Source: Intestinibacter sp964449895
GTDB taxonomy: Bacteria > Bacillota > Clostridia > Peptostreptococcales > Peptostreptococcaceae
DNA length: 64,000 nucleotides
Assembly: GCA_964449895.1 (NCBI GenBank)
Contig: CAYVBY010000001.1
Coordinates: forward strand, 1-64,000
Direction of reading: 5' to 3'
Position numbers and translations under genes: made by a program. This document shows, one piece after another, positions 34,607-42,834 of the stretch (the first letter of the stretch is position 1; every line of letters starts with the position of its first letter). The notes under the pieces were generated by a model. That model did not search any database, was not told the DNA's origin, and saw only the letters and a program-made list of their open reading frames with translations.

Positions 34607-34969
34607 CTACTCTGTGTAATTTCTAGCATACTTTTCAAATGCCTCTATGTAATTTTTGTTATTTCTCCTTTTTATAGCGTATTGATGAAGCTCTATTATA
34701 ATTTTATCTTTTTTTCTTACAAAATGATATAATATTCTAAGCTGAGTATTATCAGCATATCTAAACTTATATGTATAAAAATTATTTTCAAATATGTCGT
34801 ATTTTACAGCTTCATTGTTAAATAACCTCTCAAAAGGCTGTCCATTGTTTTCAAACTGCATAATTGTCTCGCATAATTTATTTAGAGCCTTATTTATAGC
34901 CTCCTTCGTTTTTACATCTTCTTTATTAAATTTTTTATTATGTATACTTATACAAATTTTGTCATCCAT
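34607..34969 (-). CDS. RelE/ParE-superfamily-like protein
   Basis: 120 residues. The C-terminal half, YKFRYADNTQLRILYHFVRKKDKIIIELHQYAIKRRNNKNYIEAFEKYA, resembles the beta-sheet and final helix of RelE/ParE/HigB ribonuclease toxins, with basic residues in the right area. The N-terminal half, NKALNKLCETIMQFENNGQPFERL, fits the two leading helices. No antitoxin gene is adjacent on either side, which is odd for such a toxin. It could be a solitary or inactivated member. GGTGAT precedes ATG. Confidence 0.55.
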   Translation of the reverse strand: MDDKICISIHNKKFNKEDVKTKEAINKALNKLCETIMQFENNGQPFERLFNNEAVKYDIFENNFYTYKFRYADNTQLRILYHFVRKKDKIIIELHQYAIKRRNNKNYIEAFEKYARNYTE

Positions 34970-35269
34970 AAATTATCACCTACACTTTAAATATTGAAAA
35001 TATATATTAATCTATTTTCAATATTTTAATTTTTAATACTAATTATTACTATTTTATATTACCACAATTTTTAATATAATCAAAATCAGATTTAATCTTC
35101 TTTAAATTTTAATACTAGATTTATTTTCTTTTTAATTATTTTGTGATAAAATAGTTAATATGTTTTATTCTACCTTTAATTTAATACTTTAGTTTATAAT
35201 GTATTAAAATAAAATAAATGTAATAAAATAAATTTAAAACTAAATATAATTGAAATTAGGAGGATTAAA
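34970..35269. other. 300-bp divergent intergenic region
   Basis: Very AT-rich, between the RelE-like gene (minus) and a small membrane protein gene (plus). No antitoxin-like frame, repeat copy or hairpin of note was found. Confidence 0.5.
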
Positions 35270-35722
35270 ATGGGTTTAAGAGACAAATTTGCGCAATCAT
35301 TCGCCAGAGCAAAAACTATGAGTGGACCAGAAAAAAAAGCAAATGACATAATGAGTAAATTATTAATGAAAAAAGCAATTGCTCCTCTAGTAGCTATGAT
35401 TTTTATGATAATTTTAGGTGTTATGTTCCATATTAGTGGATGGATTGTTCTTCTAATAAATTTAGCTATTTGTGTTGGTACTTTCTTCTATATAAGAAAA
35501 GAAGCCAAATCATTCCAAGAATTTAAGCCTTATGTTGGAAATTTAATAAGCTTAGAAAAAAAAGGCAAAAAAGATTATGTTGCAATATTAAAACAAGGTA
35601 AAAGACCTATAAGATTACAAATAGCTTATGGTGCTGAAGATTTAGAAAACTTAAAGAAAAACCACTTAGTTCAAATAAACTACAATGAAAAACACAAAAT
35701 TGCAATTTTAATTAACAAATAA
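35270..35722 (+). CDS. Small membrane protein of unknown function
   Basis: 150 residues: a basic amphipathic N-terminus (MGLRDKFAQSFARAKTMSGPEKKANDIMSKLL), two transmembrane helices at about 38-57 and 60-78, then a soluble basic C-terminal beta-rich domain (LEKKGKKDYVAILKQGKRPIRLQI...YNEKHKIAILINK). Family not recognised. TTAGGAGG precedes ATG and a good terminator follows, so it is a single-gene unit. Confidence 0.75.
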   Translation: MGLRDKFAQSFARAKTMSGPEKKANDIMSKLLMKKAIAPLVAMIFMIILGVMFHISGWIVLLINLAICVGTFFYIRKEAKSFQEFKPYVGNLISLEKKGKKDYVAILKQGKRPIRLQIAYGAEDLENLKKNHLVQINYNEKHKIAILINK

Positions 35723-35731
35723 TTTTTAACT

Positions 35732-35766
35732 AAAAATAAGTAAGCAAAAGCTTACTTATTTTTTTT
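35732..35766 (+). terminator. Terminator
   Basis: AAAAATAAGTAAGC-AAAA-GCTTACTTATTTTT is a 14-bp stem followed by Ts. Confidence 0.9.
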
Positions 35767-35847
35767 CATAGTATAAATATATTTTATCTATATATTTTTT
35801 GATTTATTTGCGTATATATAAATAAATACTGGTCAATATTTATATAT

Positions 35848-35956
35848 AAAGAAATCTTTATTCTTAAGATTTTTTATATATAGATTTATTTAAAACACAT
35901 TAACGGAAGTTATAATTATCGATAATTTTTAAATGAATATAATTTCCTATGTGTTA
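35848..35956 (+). repeat. Two-hairpin intergenic repeat, full copy 2
   Basis: The same head as copy 1 (AAAGAAATCTTTATTCT). Hairpin 2 arms are ACACAT/ATGTGT and GGAAGTTATA/TATAATTTCC. Compared with copy 1, both sides of the outer pair have changed together. It lies immediately upstream of the ribosome site of the next gene. Confidence 0.8.
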
Positions 35957-35972
35957 AATAAGGAGATATACT

Positions 35973-36398
35973 ATGATTAAAAAAGGTTTTATACTGGAAT
36001 TTTTATTTAGAACCCTTACCATTTTATTTTGGATAATCATTCTTTATAACTGGATATTTATTCCGCTCATCAATATAAATCTATACATGTTTATTTTTTA
36101 CACTGTAATAGCTTCACTTTATCTACTATTTCTTTCGATAGACAAAATAAAATATAATTTTTCTCAAATATCAAATATAGATTTTTTATATAACTTTATA
36201 TCAATATCTACATTTATAATTTACTTATTTTCACTACTTGTATATTCTAATAGCCTAAAAATACTATTTTTAAAATTTATAATAATCTTAATTTACTTTT
36301 ATATATCATACAAAAGAACTTTCAAACTTAAAAAAGAAGATAGTCTTGTAGGAATTATATCATCTATTCTTTTATTTACATTAGATGTATATTATTAA
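35973..36398 (+). CDS. Four-helix membrane protein of unknown function
   Basis: 141 residues with four hydrophobic helices (about 10-30, 35-52, 68-90, 93-113) plus a possible fifth at the C-terminus. There are no charged motifs or recognised family. AAGGAGATATACT precedes ATG. The ribosome site lies just beyond a full intergenic repeat, so the repeat forms the 5' leader if transcription starts upstream. Confidence 0.7.
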   Translation: MIKKGFILEFLFRTLTILFWIIILYNWIFIPLININLYMFIFYTVIASLYLLFLSIDKIKYNFSQISNIDFLYNFISISTFIIYLFSLLVYSNSLKILFLKFIIILIYFYISYKRTFKLKKEDSLVGIISSILLFTLDVYY

Positions 36399-36528
36399 AA
36401 TTATACATTTAATCTTTTTTACGGAAAATATTAGACATATTAATAAATTTTTGTTATTATGTATGATAGGGTTAATTTTTAAAACAATAATTTAAATTAA
36501 TTAATAGAATTAAAGGAGTAAATGACTT

Positions 36529-37281
36529 ATGGAAAAGAAAATTTTAGCTAAAGTTGGAGATAAAGAAATATCTAACTTAGACGTTGATAGTGCTATACAA
36601 GGTTTAGATCCTTATCAAGCACAACAATTCCAAACTGAAGAAGGTAGAAAATACGTATTAGAAGATTTAGTAAACCAAGAACTTTTATATATGTATGCTA
36701 AAGATGCAAAAATAGACGAAAACGAAGACTTCAGAAAAGAAATGGCTGAAATAGAAAAAAACGTTTTAAAACAATATGTTATAAACCAAATATTAACTAG
36801 CGTTGAAATAACAGATGATGAAAAAGTATCTTTCTATGAAGCTAATAAAGCTAACTTCTCTAATCCAGAAACAGTTAACGCTAAACACATATTAGTAGAT
36901 TCTGAAGAAAAAGCTAATGAAATATTAGCTCAAATAAAAGCTGGAGATGTAACTTTTGAAGATGCTGCTAAAGCTAACTCTACTTGCCCATCTAAAGATA
37001 GAGGTGGAGATTTAGGAGAATTCGGTCCTGGACAAATGGTTCCTGAATTTGATCAAGCAGTATTTGCTATGGAAGTTGGACAAATAAGTGAACCTGTTCA
37101 AACTCAATTTGGTTTCCACTTAATAAAATTAGATGCTAAAAACGAAGCTAGTATACCAGCTTACGAAGAAATAGCTGACAAAGTAGAAAAAACTTTAATG
37201 TTCCAAAAACAAGGTGAAGTTTACCAAGCTAAATTAAATGAAGTTAAAGCTAAATTCGGTGATTTATTAACTTACATGTAA
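36529..37281 (+). CDS. Parvulin-type peptidyl-prolyl isomerase without signal peptide
   Basis: 250 residues. An N-terminal SurA_N/PrsA-like helical domain (about 1-105, EKKILAKVGDKEISNLDVDSAIQGL) is followed by a rotamase domain (about 113-205): VNAKHILVDSEEKANEILAQIKAG, PSKDRGGDLGEFGPGQMVPEFDQAVF and TQFGFHLIKLDAK. It lacks the signal peptide and lipobox of PrsA, so it should fold proteins in the cytoplasm. Codon use (regular AAA, GCT, TTA) suggests good expression. GGAG precedes ATG. It is a single-gene unit with a shared terminator. Confidence 0.92.
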   Translation: MEKKILAKVGDKEISNLDVDSAIQGLDPYQAQQFQTEEGRKYVLEDLVNQELLYMYAKDAKIDENEDFRKEMAEIEKNVLKQYVINQILTSVEITDDEKVSFYEANKANFSNPETVNAKHILVDSEEKANEILAQIKAGDVTFEDAAKANSTCPSKDRGGDLGEFGPGQMVPEFDQAVFAMEVGQISEPVQTQFGFHLIKLDAKNEASIPAYEEIADKVEKTLMFQKQGEVYQAKLNEVKAKFGDLLTYM

Positions 37282-37307
37282 TTCAAATAAAAATTAATCT
37301 TAATACT

Positions 37308-37344
37308 AAAAAAGCTTGTTTAAATTTATTAAACAAGCTTTTTT
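37308..37344. terminator. Bidirectional terminator
   Basis: A perfect 16-bp stem AAAAAAGCTTGTTTAA / TTAAACAAGCTTTTTT serves the parvulin gene (plus) and the Lrp gene (minus). Confidence 0.92.
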
Positions 37345-37365
37345 TAATACTTAATAAACTCATTA

Positions 37366-37848
37366 TTAAGTAAATATTTTTCTACTTTTATATTTTTTTA
37401 CCATTATATTATAATCAACTTCTGTTATTCCTTCTATTTTATAAACTTCTTCAAAAATAAATTTTTGTAAAGCTTGTACATCCTCCACGAATGCATGTAC
37501 ATGTAGTTCATTTTTTCCAGTCATTGCATATATACTTTCTATTTTAGGATGTTTTGAAAGTTCATCTGCGACAACATCTAGCATATTTGGTACAATTTTT
37601 ATTTTTAAAAATACAGCAGTATCTAAGCCAACTTTTTTAGAATCTAATTGAACAGTAAATCTCTCAATTATTCCTTCTTCAAGCATTTTCATTACTCTTT
37701 CTCTTACTGCCATACGAGATAAATGAACTTCTCTTGCAATTTCTGCGTATGAAATTCTACTATCATTTGCTAATAATTTAAGTATTCTTATATCTGTTTT
37801 ATCTAAATGAATACCTAATTTATCAAAGTCTAAAACATCTTCTCTCAT
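37366..37848 (-). CDS. Lrp/AsnC family transcriptional regulator
   Basis: 160 residues with the usual layout: an N-terminal helix-turn-helix (about 17-62, LDKTDIRILKLLANDSRISYAEIAREVHLSRMAVRERVMKMLEEGII) and a C-terminal RAM ligand-binding domain (about 75-150). It probably responds to an amino acid and oligomerises. AAGGAGGAGG precedes ATG. A full copy of the intergenic repeat lies 40 bp upstream of the start in the opposite orientation. No target gene is evident. Confidence 0.93.
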   Translation of the reverse strand: MREDVLDFDKLGIHLDKTDIRILKLLANDSRISYAEIAREVHLSRMAVRERVMKMLEEGIIERFTVQLDSKKVGLDTAVFLKIKIVPNMLDVVADELSKHPKIESIYAMTGKNELHVHAFVEDVQALQKFIFEEVYKIEGITEVDYNIMVKKYKSRKIFT

Positions 37849-37888
37849 ATAAATATACCTCCTCCTTAAAAATAAACCATATCCCTAT

Positions 37889-38000
37889 AAAGAAATCTTT
37901 ATCCTAAATATCTTTTAAAGATGCAGATTTCTCAAAAACACATTTATAGAAATTATAATTGTTCAAAATTTTTAAATGAATATAATTTCCCATGTGTTAT
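37889..38000 (+). repeat. Two-hairpin intergenic repeat, full copy 3
   Basis: The head AAAGAAATCTTTATCCTAAA pairs with AGATTTCT. The second hairpin has ACACAT/ATGTGT and GAAATTATA/TATAATTTC arms. It is in plus orientation upstream of the minus-strand Lrp gene, so it is not tied to gene direction. Confidence 0.8.
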
Positions 38001-38134
38001 AAATAAATTATATCAATTTGTTATAACTATAACCTTATAAAAAGTTATTTTATATGAATTTTTTTATTTTTTCGTCAAAAAATTCAGAATTTATCTAGTC
38101 ATTTTATCATTTTTTTATAATAATTACTTGCTAT

Positions 38135-38548
38135 TTACTCTGTTACTTTTTCATAACAATATTCTACTATTTTTCTTCTTTTTACAATTCCTATAAAAGT
38201 TTCTGTATCATCAATTACAGGAACGAAATTTTGAGTAATAGCCTTTGAAATTAATAAATCCATATTGGCACTTGCTGAAACTGGTGTATTATTTTTTCTT
38301 CTAGGTACATCTATTACTGGTAATTTTCCTATAGATTCTAAATCTACATCACCATTTTGAATAAGATGCTTTAAAGTCCAAAGTAAGTCACCTTCTGTTA
38401 TTGTCCCGACATACTTCCCATCCTTTGTTAATATAGGAATAGATGAATATCTATGATACTCCATTTTTTCTAAAGTCTGTCTAATAGTAAAGTCCTCATG
38501 TATATATGCTACCTCACTTTTTGGTGTTAGGAAAAATAATATATTCAT
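38135..38548 (-). CDS. CBS-domain pair protein
   Basis: 137 residues forming one Bateman module. CBS1 is about 3-57 (EVAYIHEDFTIRQTLEKMEYHRYSSIPILTKDGKYVGTITEGDLLW) and CBS2 about 80-133 (LISKAITQNFVPVIDDTETFIGIVKRRKIVEY). Stand-alone pairs bind adenosyl ligands or c-di-AMP and act through partners; neither ligand nor partner is visible. GGAGGTGGAG precedes ATG. It lies upstream of and codirectional with the Lrp gene, separated by the repeat. Confidence 0.9.
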   Translation of the reverse strand: MNILFFLTPKSEVAYIHEDFTIRQTLEKMEYHRYSSIPILTKDGKYVGTITEGDLLWTLKHLIQNGDVDLESIGKLPVIDVPRRKNNTPVSASANMDLLISKAITQNFVPVIDDTETFIGIVKRRKIVEYCYEKVTE

Positions 38549-38935
38549 CTCTATACTCCACCTCCATAATAATATTACAATTTATAAAAGATCTATATTT
38601 TTATATTTGAAAAAACAAATGTATTCCTTATTTAATTTTAGCACAATTGTATATCTGTTTGAACATAAAACATAAAACTTCCTCTTTATAATAGTTTAAT
38701 ATTGATATAAAATATCCTTTTTTTTGAATTATAAAAATACAATAATTATAGTTAAATTGATTTATTTTTATATATTTGGTATTTTTATTGAATTTTACAG
38801 AAGTAAAAAAATTTGCTTTAAGACATGCCAAATACTAGAATTACTTAATAAATAGAAAAAAGCCACTTACGTGGCCTTCTTTCACATATCACTAGCGTTA
38901 CTAATATATATGAATTTTCATTACAATCATAGTTA
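38549..38935. other. 387-bp intergenic region, CBS / cold-shock
   Basis: AT-rich. It contains the cold-shock terminator at 38860-38877. A 67-codon minus-strand frame here (38628-38831) starts with TTG, lacks a ribosome site and is not convincing. Nothing else is seen. Confidence 0.5.
38860..38877 (-). terminator. Terminator of the cold-shock gene
   Basis: GGCCAC-GTAA-GTGGCT on the minus strand is followed by six Ts. Confidence 0.8.
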
Positions 38936-39136
38936 TTATAATCTTACAACGTTTGCAGCTTGAGGACCTTTAGCTCCTTCAACTACTTCAAATTCAACAT
39001 TTTGTCCTTCTTCTAATGTTTTGTATCCTTCACCTTGTATAGCTGAGAAATGTACGAAAACATCTCCTTCACCTTCTACAGATATGAATCCAAATCCTTT
39101 TTCGTTGTTAAACCATTTTACTACACCTGTTTTCAT
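38936..39136 (-). CDS. Cold-shock protein (CspA family)
   Basis: A 66-residue single cold-shock domain with both RNA-binding motifs, KGFGFISV (RNP1) and VFVHFS (RNP2), and the usual MKTGVVKWFNNEKGFG start. It is an RNA chaperone binding single-stranded nucleic acid. AGGAGG precedes ATG. The promoter and a leader hairpin are visible upstream. Confidence 0.97.
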   Translation of the reverse strand: MKTGVVKWFNNEKGFGFISVEGEGDVFVHFSAIQGEGYKTLEEGQNVEFEVVEGAKGPQAANVVRL

Positions 39137-39166
39137 TAATAAATCCTCCTAAAAACACACTTAATT

Positions 39167-39218
39167 GGCTAAATTTTAGCCTTATGATTAATTTATCACA
39201 TATAATTATATTTGTCAA
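39167..39218 (-). promoter_or_regulatory. Cold-shock gene promoter and leader hairpin
   Basis: On the minus strand TTGACA (39213-39218), 17 bases and TAAATT (39190-39195) form a good promoter. The short 5' leader then contains a GGCTAAA-A-TTTAGCC hairpin (39167-39181), followed by the ribosome site. Confidence 0.65.
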
Positions 39219-39298
39219 TTAAATTTAATTTTATACCTATTTTATGTATACTTTTAAAATATACTGCTGTAAGTATTTACTAATTTTTTTAATTAAAT

Positions 39299-40501
39299 TT
39301 AATAGTTTACTTTTATTAGATGAAATCTTATGGATTTATCGCTCCAGCCTAAATCCCATGGTACTAATAATCTATCTGTGTTGTGACAAGTTACAAGAGG
39401 ATATCCTTTGGAGTCTAGTCCTGTAACTGTAGATACATGAGTTATTCTACCCTTTTTTTCATATCCTAAAATATCTCCTGGTCTTAATTTGTAAGCTTCT
39501 TTGTATACATCTTCATAGCTACCTTTTGCGATATAATATCCTCTACCGCTGTATATTAAGTAATTTTTGAATCCCTGTGCATTTACCCAGGCTTTTGTGG
39601 CTGAACCTTTTTCATAATTCCAAGTTGTATTTTTAGAAAACTTGCCACTTTCATACATTATTTGGGATGCGAAATTAGCACAGTCACCTCCATCTGAATT
39701 AAAATCCTTATATGAAGTATTTGTAAGGTATACTTTGCCTTCTACATTTGTAGCTGCACCACAGTATTTATGAGCATAATCAACTGCCTTTTTTTGTATA
39801 TCACTTAAAGATAATTTAACTTCATTTTGGCTTAGTATATAGTTTTTTATATCTTTTGAATTGATATTTTCTAAGTTTAAGGAATCAGCAAATGGATCTG
39901 TATACCATTCTTTTGTTATAACGCATTGATTATTTATTATTTTTACATTTAAGTAATGTTGTGTACCTATTTGAAATTCATTTTGTATGTTTGGTTGATT
40001 TTCGTAGTAGTATTTGTATTTAGTAGATACTGTACATATTATTCCATATAGGTTTTCTTCTCTTTCTCTGATTTTATTTATTTTTAAATTTTCATCTATA
40101 TCATAAAATACTACACCTTGCTTATCTGACCAATTTTTTAGGTATTTCATTTTTTTAATTTCGTGTTCATACGCCCAAAGACCAAATTTTATATCTGTAT
40201 CGTAAAGTGTTTTTAAGATTTCTTCATCATGATTCATAATTGCACTATTTCTATTGTCAAATAAATTCTTTAGATGACTTGTAAATTCACTTTTTAAGTC
40301 TATTTCTTTAGATTTTGTTTCGTCTTCACATTGATTATTTGAATTATTACCCATATTTTGTGATTGATTTTCGTCTAAATAAGTATTATTTTGGGCATCT
40401 ATAAAAATATCTTCCCTAAGATAAAGACCACTATATATTGATAAAATAAAAAAACTTATAGTAAATATTCTTTTGAAATATATGTTATACTTTTTAAGTT
40501 T
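39299..40501 (-). CDS. Membrane-anchored amidase-domain (Amidase_6) protein
   Basis: 400 residues. An N-terminal signal anchor (about 9-28, FKRIFTISFFILSIYSGLYL) is followed by an extracytoplasmic region and a C-terminal putative amidase domain (about 240-398). The domain has catalytic Cys in DGGDCANFASQIMYESG and His in ITHVSTVTG, with TNTSYKDFNS and NTDRLLVPWDLGW. Such proteins are thought to act on the cell wall. TTG 40501 is chosen because GGAGGTG lies 6 bp upstream and overlaps the longer frame. It is a single-gene unit; no terminator is obvious. Confidence 0.85.
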   Translation of the reverse strand, partial: KLKKYNIYFKRIFTISFFILSIYSGLYLREDIFIDAQNNTYLDENQSQNMGNNSNNQCEDETKSKEIDLKSEFTSHLKNLFDNRNSAIMNHDEEILKTLYDTDIKFGLWAYEHEIKKMKYLKNWSDKQGVVFYDIDENLKINKIREREENLYGIICTVSTKYKYYYENQPNIQNEFQIGTQHYLNVKIINNQCVITKEWYTDPFADSLNLENINSKDIKNYILSQNEVKLSLSDIQKKAVDYAHKYCGAATNVEGKVYLTNTSYKDFNSDGGDCANFASQIMYESGKFSKNTTWNYEKGSATKAWVNAQGFKNYLIYSGRGYYIAKGSYEDVYKEAYKLRPGDILGYEKKGRITHVSTVTGLDSKGYPLVTCHNTDRLLVPWDLGWSDKSIRFHLIKVNY

Positions 40502-40598
40502 CAAAATTGTCACCTCCAATTAATAGAGTTTAATCTTTTATTTAGTATAACCAAAATTAAAAACAATAATTAACTTTTATAATTTTTATATTATAACT

Positions 40599-40645
40599 AA
40601 AAAAGGAAATATCATAATAAGTTCTCCTATTATATATTTCCCTTT
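40599..40645 (-). terminator. Terminator of the acetyltransferase gene
   Basis: GGGAAATATA...ATATTTCC with an imperfect inner TAATAGGAGAACTTATTA stem is followed on minus by a T-run. Confidence 0.7.
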
Positions 40646-40742
40646 ATAATTTTTATATTATATATTTTCAAAAAACAAATTTCTTTACTATCATATAGTT
40701 TTACTTCTACTGATTTGTTGTCAAAATCTATGAAAATATACT

Positions 40743-41189
40743 TTATTTACTTTTATACATCATATCTGTATGTGGAATGTCATCTTCTAGATATTCCTCT
40801 GAAATAGGTTTAAATCCAAAGCTTCCATAAAAATCAAGTAAATATGACTGAGCTTGAAGTTTTATAGTATCACTACACAATGTATTTTCCACAAAATCAA
40901 TAGCCTTTATCATCATTTTTTTTGAAATTCCTCTGCCACGATGGCTTTTTTTAACGATAACTCTTCCTATTGCTATTTCGTCATATGAAACTCCTTTATC
41001 TAAAATTCTTGAATATGCAACTACTTCACCATCTTCTTCCAAAAATAAATGATAAGCCTTAAAATCTTTACCATCACAATCTAAATAAGGACATTCTTGC
41101 TCCACGATAAATATTTCATTTCTTAAAGCTAAAATTTTATATACTTCTTCTGCGCTTAACTCATTAAATTTTTTGATTTTCCAATTCAT
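40743..41189 (-). CDS. GNAT acetyltransferase, ElaA-like
   Basis: 148 residues with the ElaA layout: MNWKIKKFNELSAEEVYKILALRNEIFIVEQECPYLDCDGKDFKAYHLF, then the acetyl-CoA loop IGRVIVKKSHRGRGISKKMM and the closing FYGSFGFKPISEEYLEDDIPHTDMMY. The substrate is unknown. ATG 41189 follows GGTGGG and matches the family start; an upstream in-frame ATG at 41258 adds 23 unrelated residues. Confidence 0.92.
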   Translation of the reverse strand: MNWKIKKFNELSAEEVYKILALRNEIFIVEQECPYLDCDGKDFKAYHLFLEEDGEVVAYSRILDKGVSYDEIAIGRVIVKKSHRGRGISKKMMIKAIDFVENTLCSDTIKLQAQSYLLDFYGSFGFKPISEEYLEDDIPHTDMMYKSK

Positions 41190-41423
41190 AATTTTCCCAC
41201 CTATATTACCTATTTTTTTGAATAAAATTTCATAATTACCTTGATTTGATGATAGCACAATTTTATCAAACTATGTTAGTTTATGTTTATATAAAAAAAT
41301 TACTTTTAAAATAAAATAAATTTTAAAAATTGTATTCGTACAAATTTAAACTTTTAAAAAAAGTTTTTACAAATCTATTTATATATATCCAATTAATAGT
41401 AAAATATATTTAGACAATTTTTA

Positions 41424-41444
41424 TTTCTGTAAACTAAACAGAAA
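41424..41444. promoter_or_regulatory. Inverted repeat in the pyridoxamine kinase leader
   Basis: TTTCTGT-AAACTAA-ACAGAAA lies 26 bp before the kinase start, next to its ribosome site. It could be an operator or a small leader hairpin. Further upstream AAACTTTT-AAA-AAAAGTTT (about 41349-41367) is another short inverted repeat. Confidence 0.35.
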
Positions 41445-41469
41445 AATTTATTCTAAATAAGGAGGATTT

Positions 41470-42291
41470 ATGATAAAAAAAGTAGCTGCCATACACGATA
41501 TGTCTGGAATTGGAAAGTGTTCTCTTACTGTAGCAATTCCCATATTATCGGCTTTAAAAACTCAATGCTGTCCCTTTCCCACAGCAATACTATCTAGTCA
41601 GACGGCATATCCAAAATTTTCCTATTGTGATTTAACTTCACAAATGGAAGAATATGCTAAAGTATGGAAGGAATTAAACTTGAACTTAGATACTATATAC
41701 AGTGGTTTTCTAGGTTCAATCCATCAAATAGATATAGTATGTAATTTTATAAAAAACAATGAAAATGCCTATATAATTGTGGATCCTGTTATGGGAGATT
41801 CTGGTAAATACTATGATACTTTTGATGATGAAATATGTGAAAAGATAAAGGATTTAGTTAAAGTTTCAGACCTAGTAACACCTAATCTTACTGAGGCATG
41901 TCTTCTAACTAAAAAGAAATACCATACAAATTACACATTAGAAGAAACTATAGACCTTGCAAAGGAAATATCTGATTTAGGACCTGAAAAAGTAATAATT
42001 ACAGGTCTTGTAATAAAAGACCATATAATAAATGTAGGCTTTGATAAATCTACAGGCGAAGTTTTCTCTTATCAAACAGACTACAACCACCAATACTATA
42101 GCGGTACAGGAGATATATTTACTTCTATAGTAGCAGGACTTATAACTAACGATTATAATTTATTCGATTCTATAAAAATAGCCACTGATTTTATATCAAA
42201 ATGTGTAGAATATACATCTAAATACGATATAGACCACAATAACGGCGTATTTTTTGAAGTATTTTTAAATGATTTAACATCTATAAAATAA
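41470..42291 (+). CDS. Pyridoxamine kinase
   Basis: A 273-residue ribokinase-fold enzyme phosphorylating pyridoxal-type vitamers in B6 salvage. HDMSGIGKCSLTVAIPIL at the N-terminus, GFLGS, DPVMGDSGKYYDTF, TPNLTEACLLT and the anion-hole/catalytic YYSGTGDIFTS near 213-224 are intact. GGAGG precedes ATG. PLP is the cofactor of the nearby class III and AspC-like aminotransferases and the MocR protein, though no shared regulation is visible. Confidence 0.92.
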   Translation: MIKKVAAIHDMSGIGKCSLTVAIPILSALKTQCCPFPTAILSSQTAYPKFSYCDLTSQMEEYAKVWKELNLNLDTIYSGFLGSIHQIDIVCNFIKNNENAYIIVDPVMGDSGKYYDTFDDEICEKIKDLVKVSDLVTPNLTEACLLTKKKYHTNYTLEETIDLAKEISDLGPEKVIITGLVIKDHIINVGFDKSTGEVFSYQTDYNHQYYSGTGDIFTSIVAGLITNDYNLFDSIKIATDFISKCVEYTSKYDIDHNNGVFFEVFLNDLTSIK

Positions 42292-42376
42292 TTAATTTTT
42301 TAAGATAAAAATAAAAGGTTCTATATCCTCCTGGATTTTTATAAACTATATTATAAAATGTAAGGGAGGATTTTTT

Positions 42377-42697
42377 ATGAATATAAATCAAAAAGCTATA
42401 GAACTTGCACAATTTATTAAAACTACAAATGAATATAAAACTATGACAAAATATAAAAAAGAAATTGAAAAAAATAAAAATATAAAAAGACAATTAGACG
42501 AATATATAATTAAAAAAGATAAAATCTATACTAGATATAAATTAGATGAAGCTAGTAAAAAAATTTCAAAGCTAGACAAAGAATATATAAAAACATTTCA
42601 AAACCCTCTAGTTGAAAATTACTTTAAAAGCACTCAAAATTTCAACCTCCTTATGCAAAGTGTATACAAATCTATTGAAGAAGAACTTTTGAAATAA
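42377..42697 (+). CDS. YlbF/YmcA-type regulator
   Basis: A 106-residue, nearly all-helical, highly charged protein matching the YlbF (Com_YlbF) family. YlbF-YmcA-YaaT complexes in Bacillus affect RNase Y and development. The frame covers the helical hairpin (IELAQFIKTTNEYKTMTKYKKEIEKNKNIKRQLDEYIIKK...FNLLMQSVYKSIEEELLK). Neighbours give no extra clue. GGGAGG precedes ATG. Confidence 0.8.
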   Translation: MNINQKAIELAQFIKTTNEYKTMTKYKKEIEKNKNIKRQLDEYIIKKDKIYTRYKLDEASKKISKLDKEYIKTFQNPLVENYFKSTQNFNLLMQSVYKSIEEELLK

Positions 42698-42834
42698 TAC
42701 TTGCCTCCTTATTTTAAATTTTGATTGATTTTTAAAAAATATATAATTACTATAAAATTATAATCTATTTTTATGAGCAATTATAAAAATCTAAATTTTT
42801 CAAATATTTTTAAAATAAGGAGGTAATATAAAAT

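Noticed and set aside
38628..38831. 67-codon minus-strand frame between the CBS and cold-shock genes
   Set aside because: TTG start without a ribosome site, composition like AT-rich noise, no recognisable domain.
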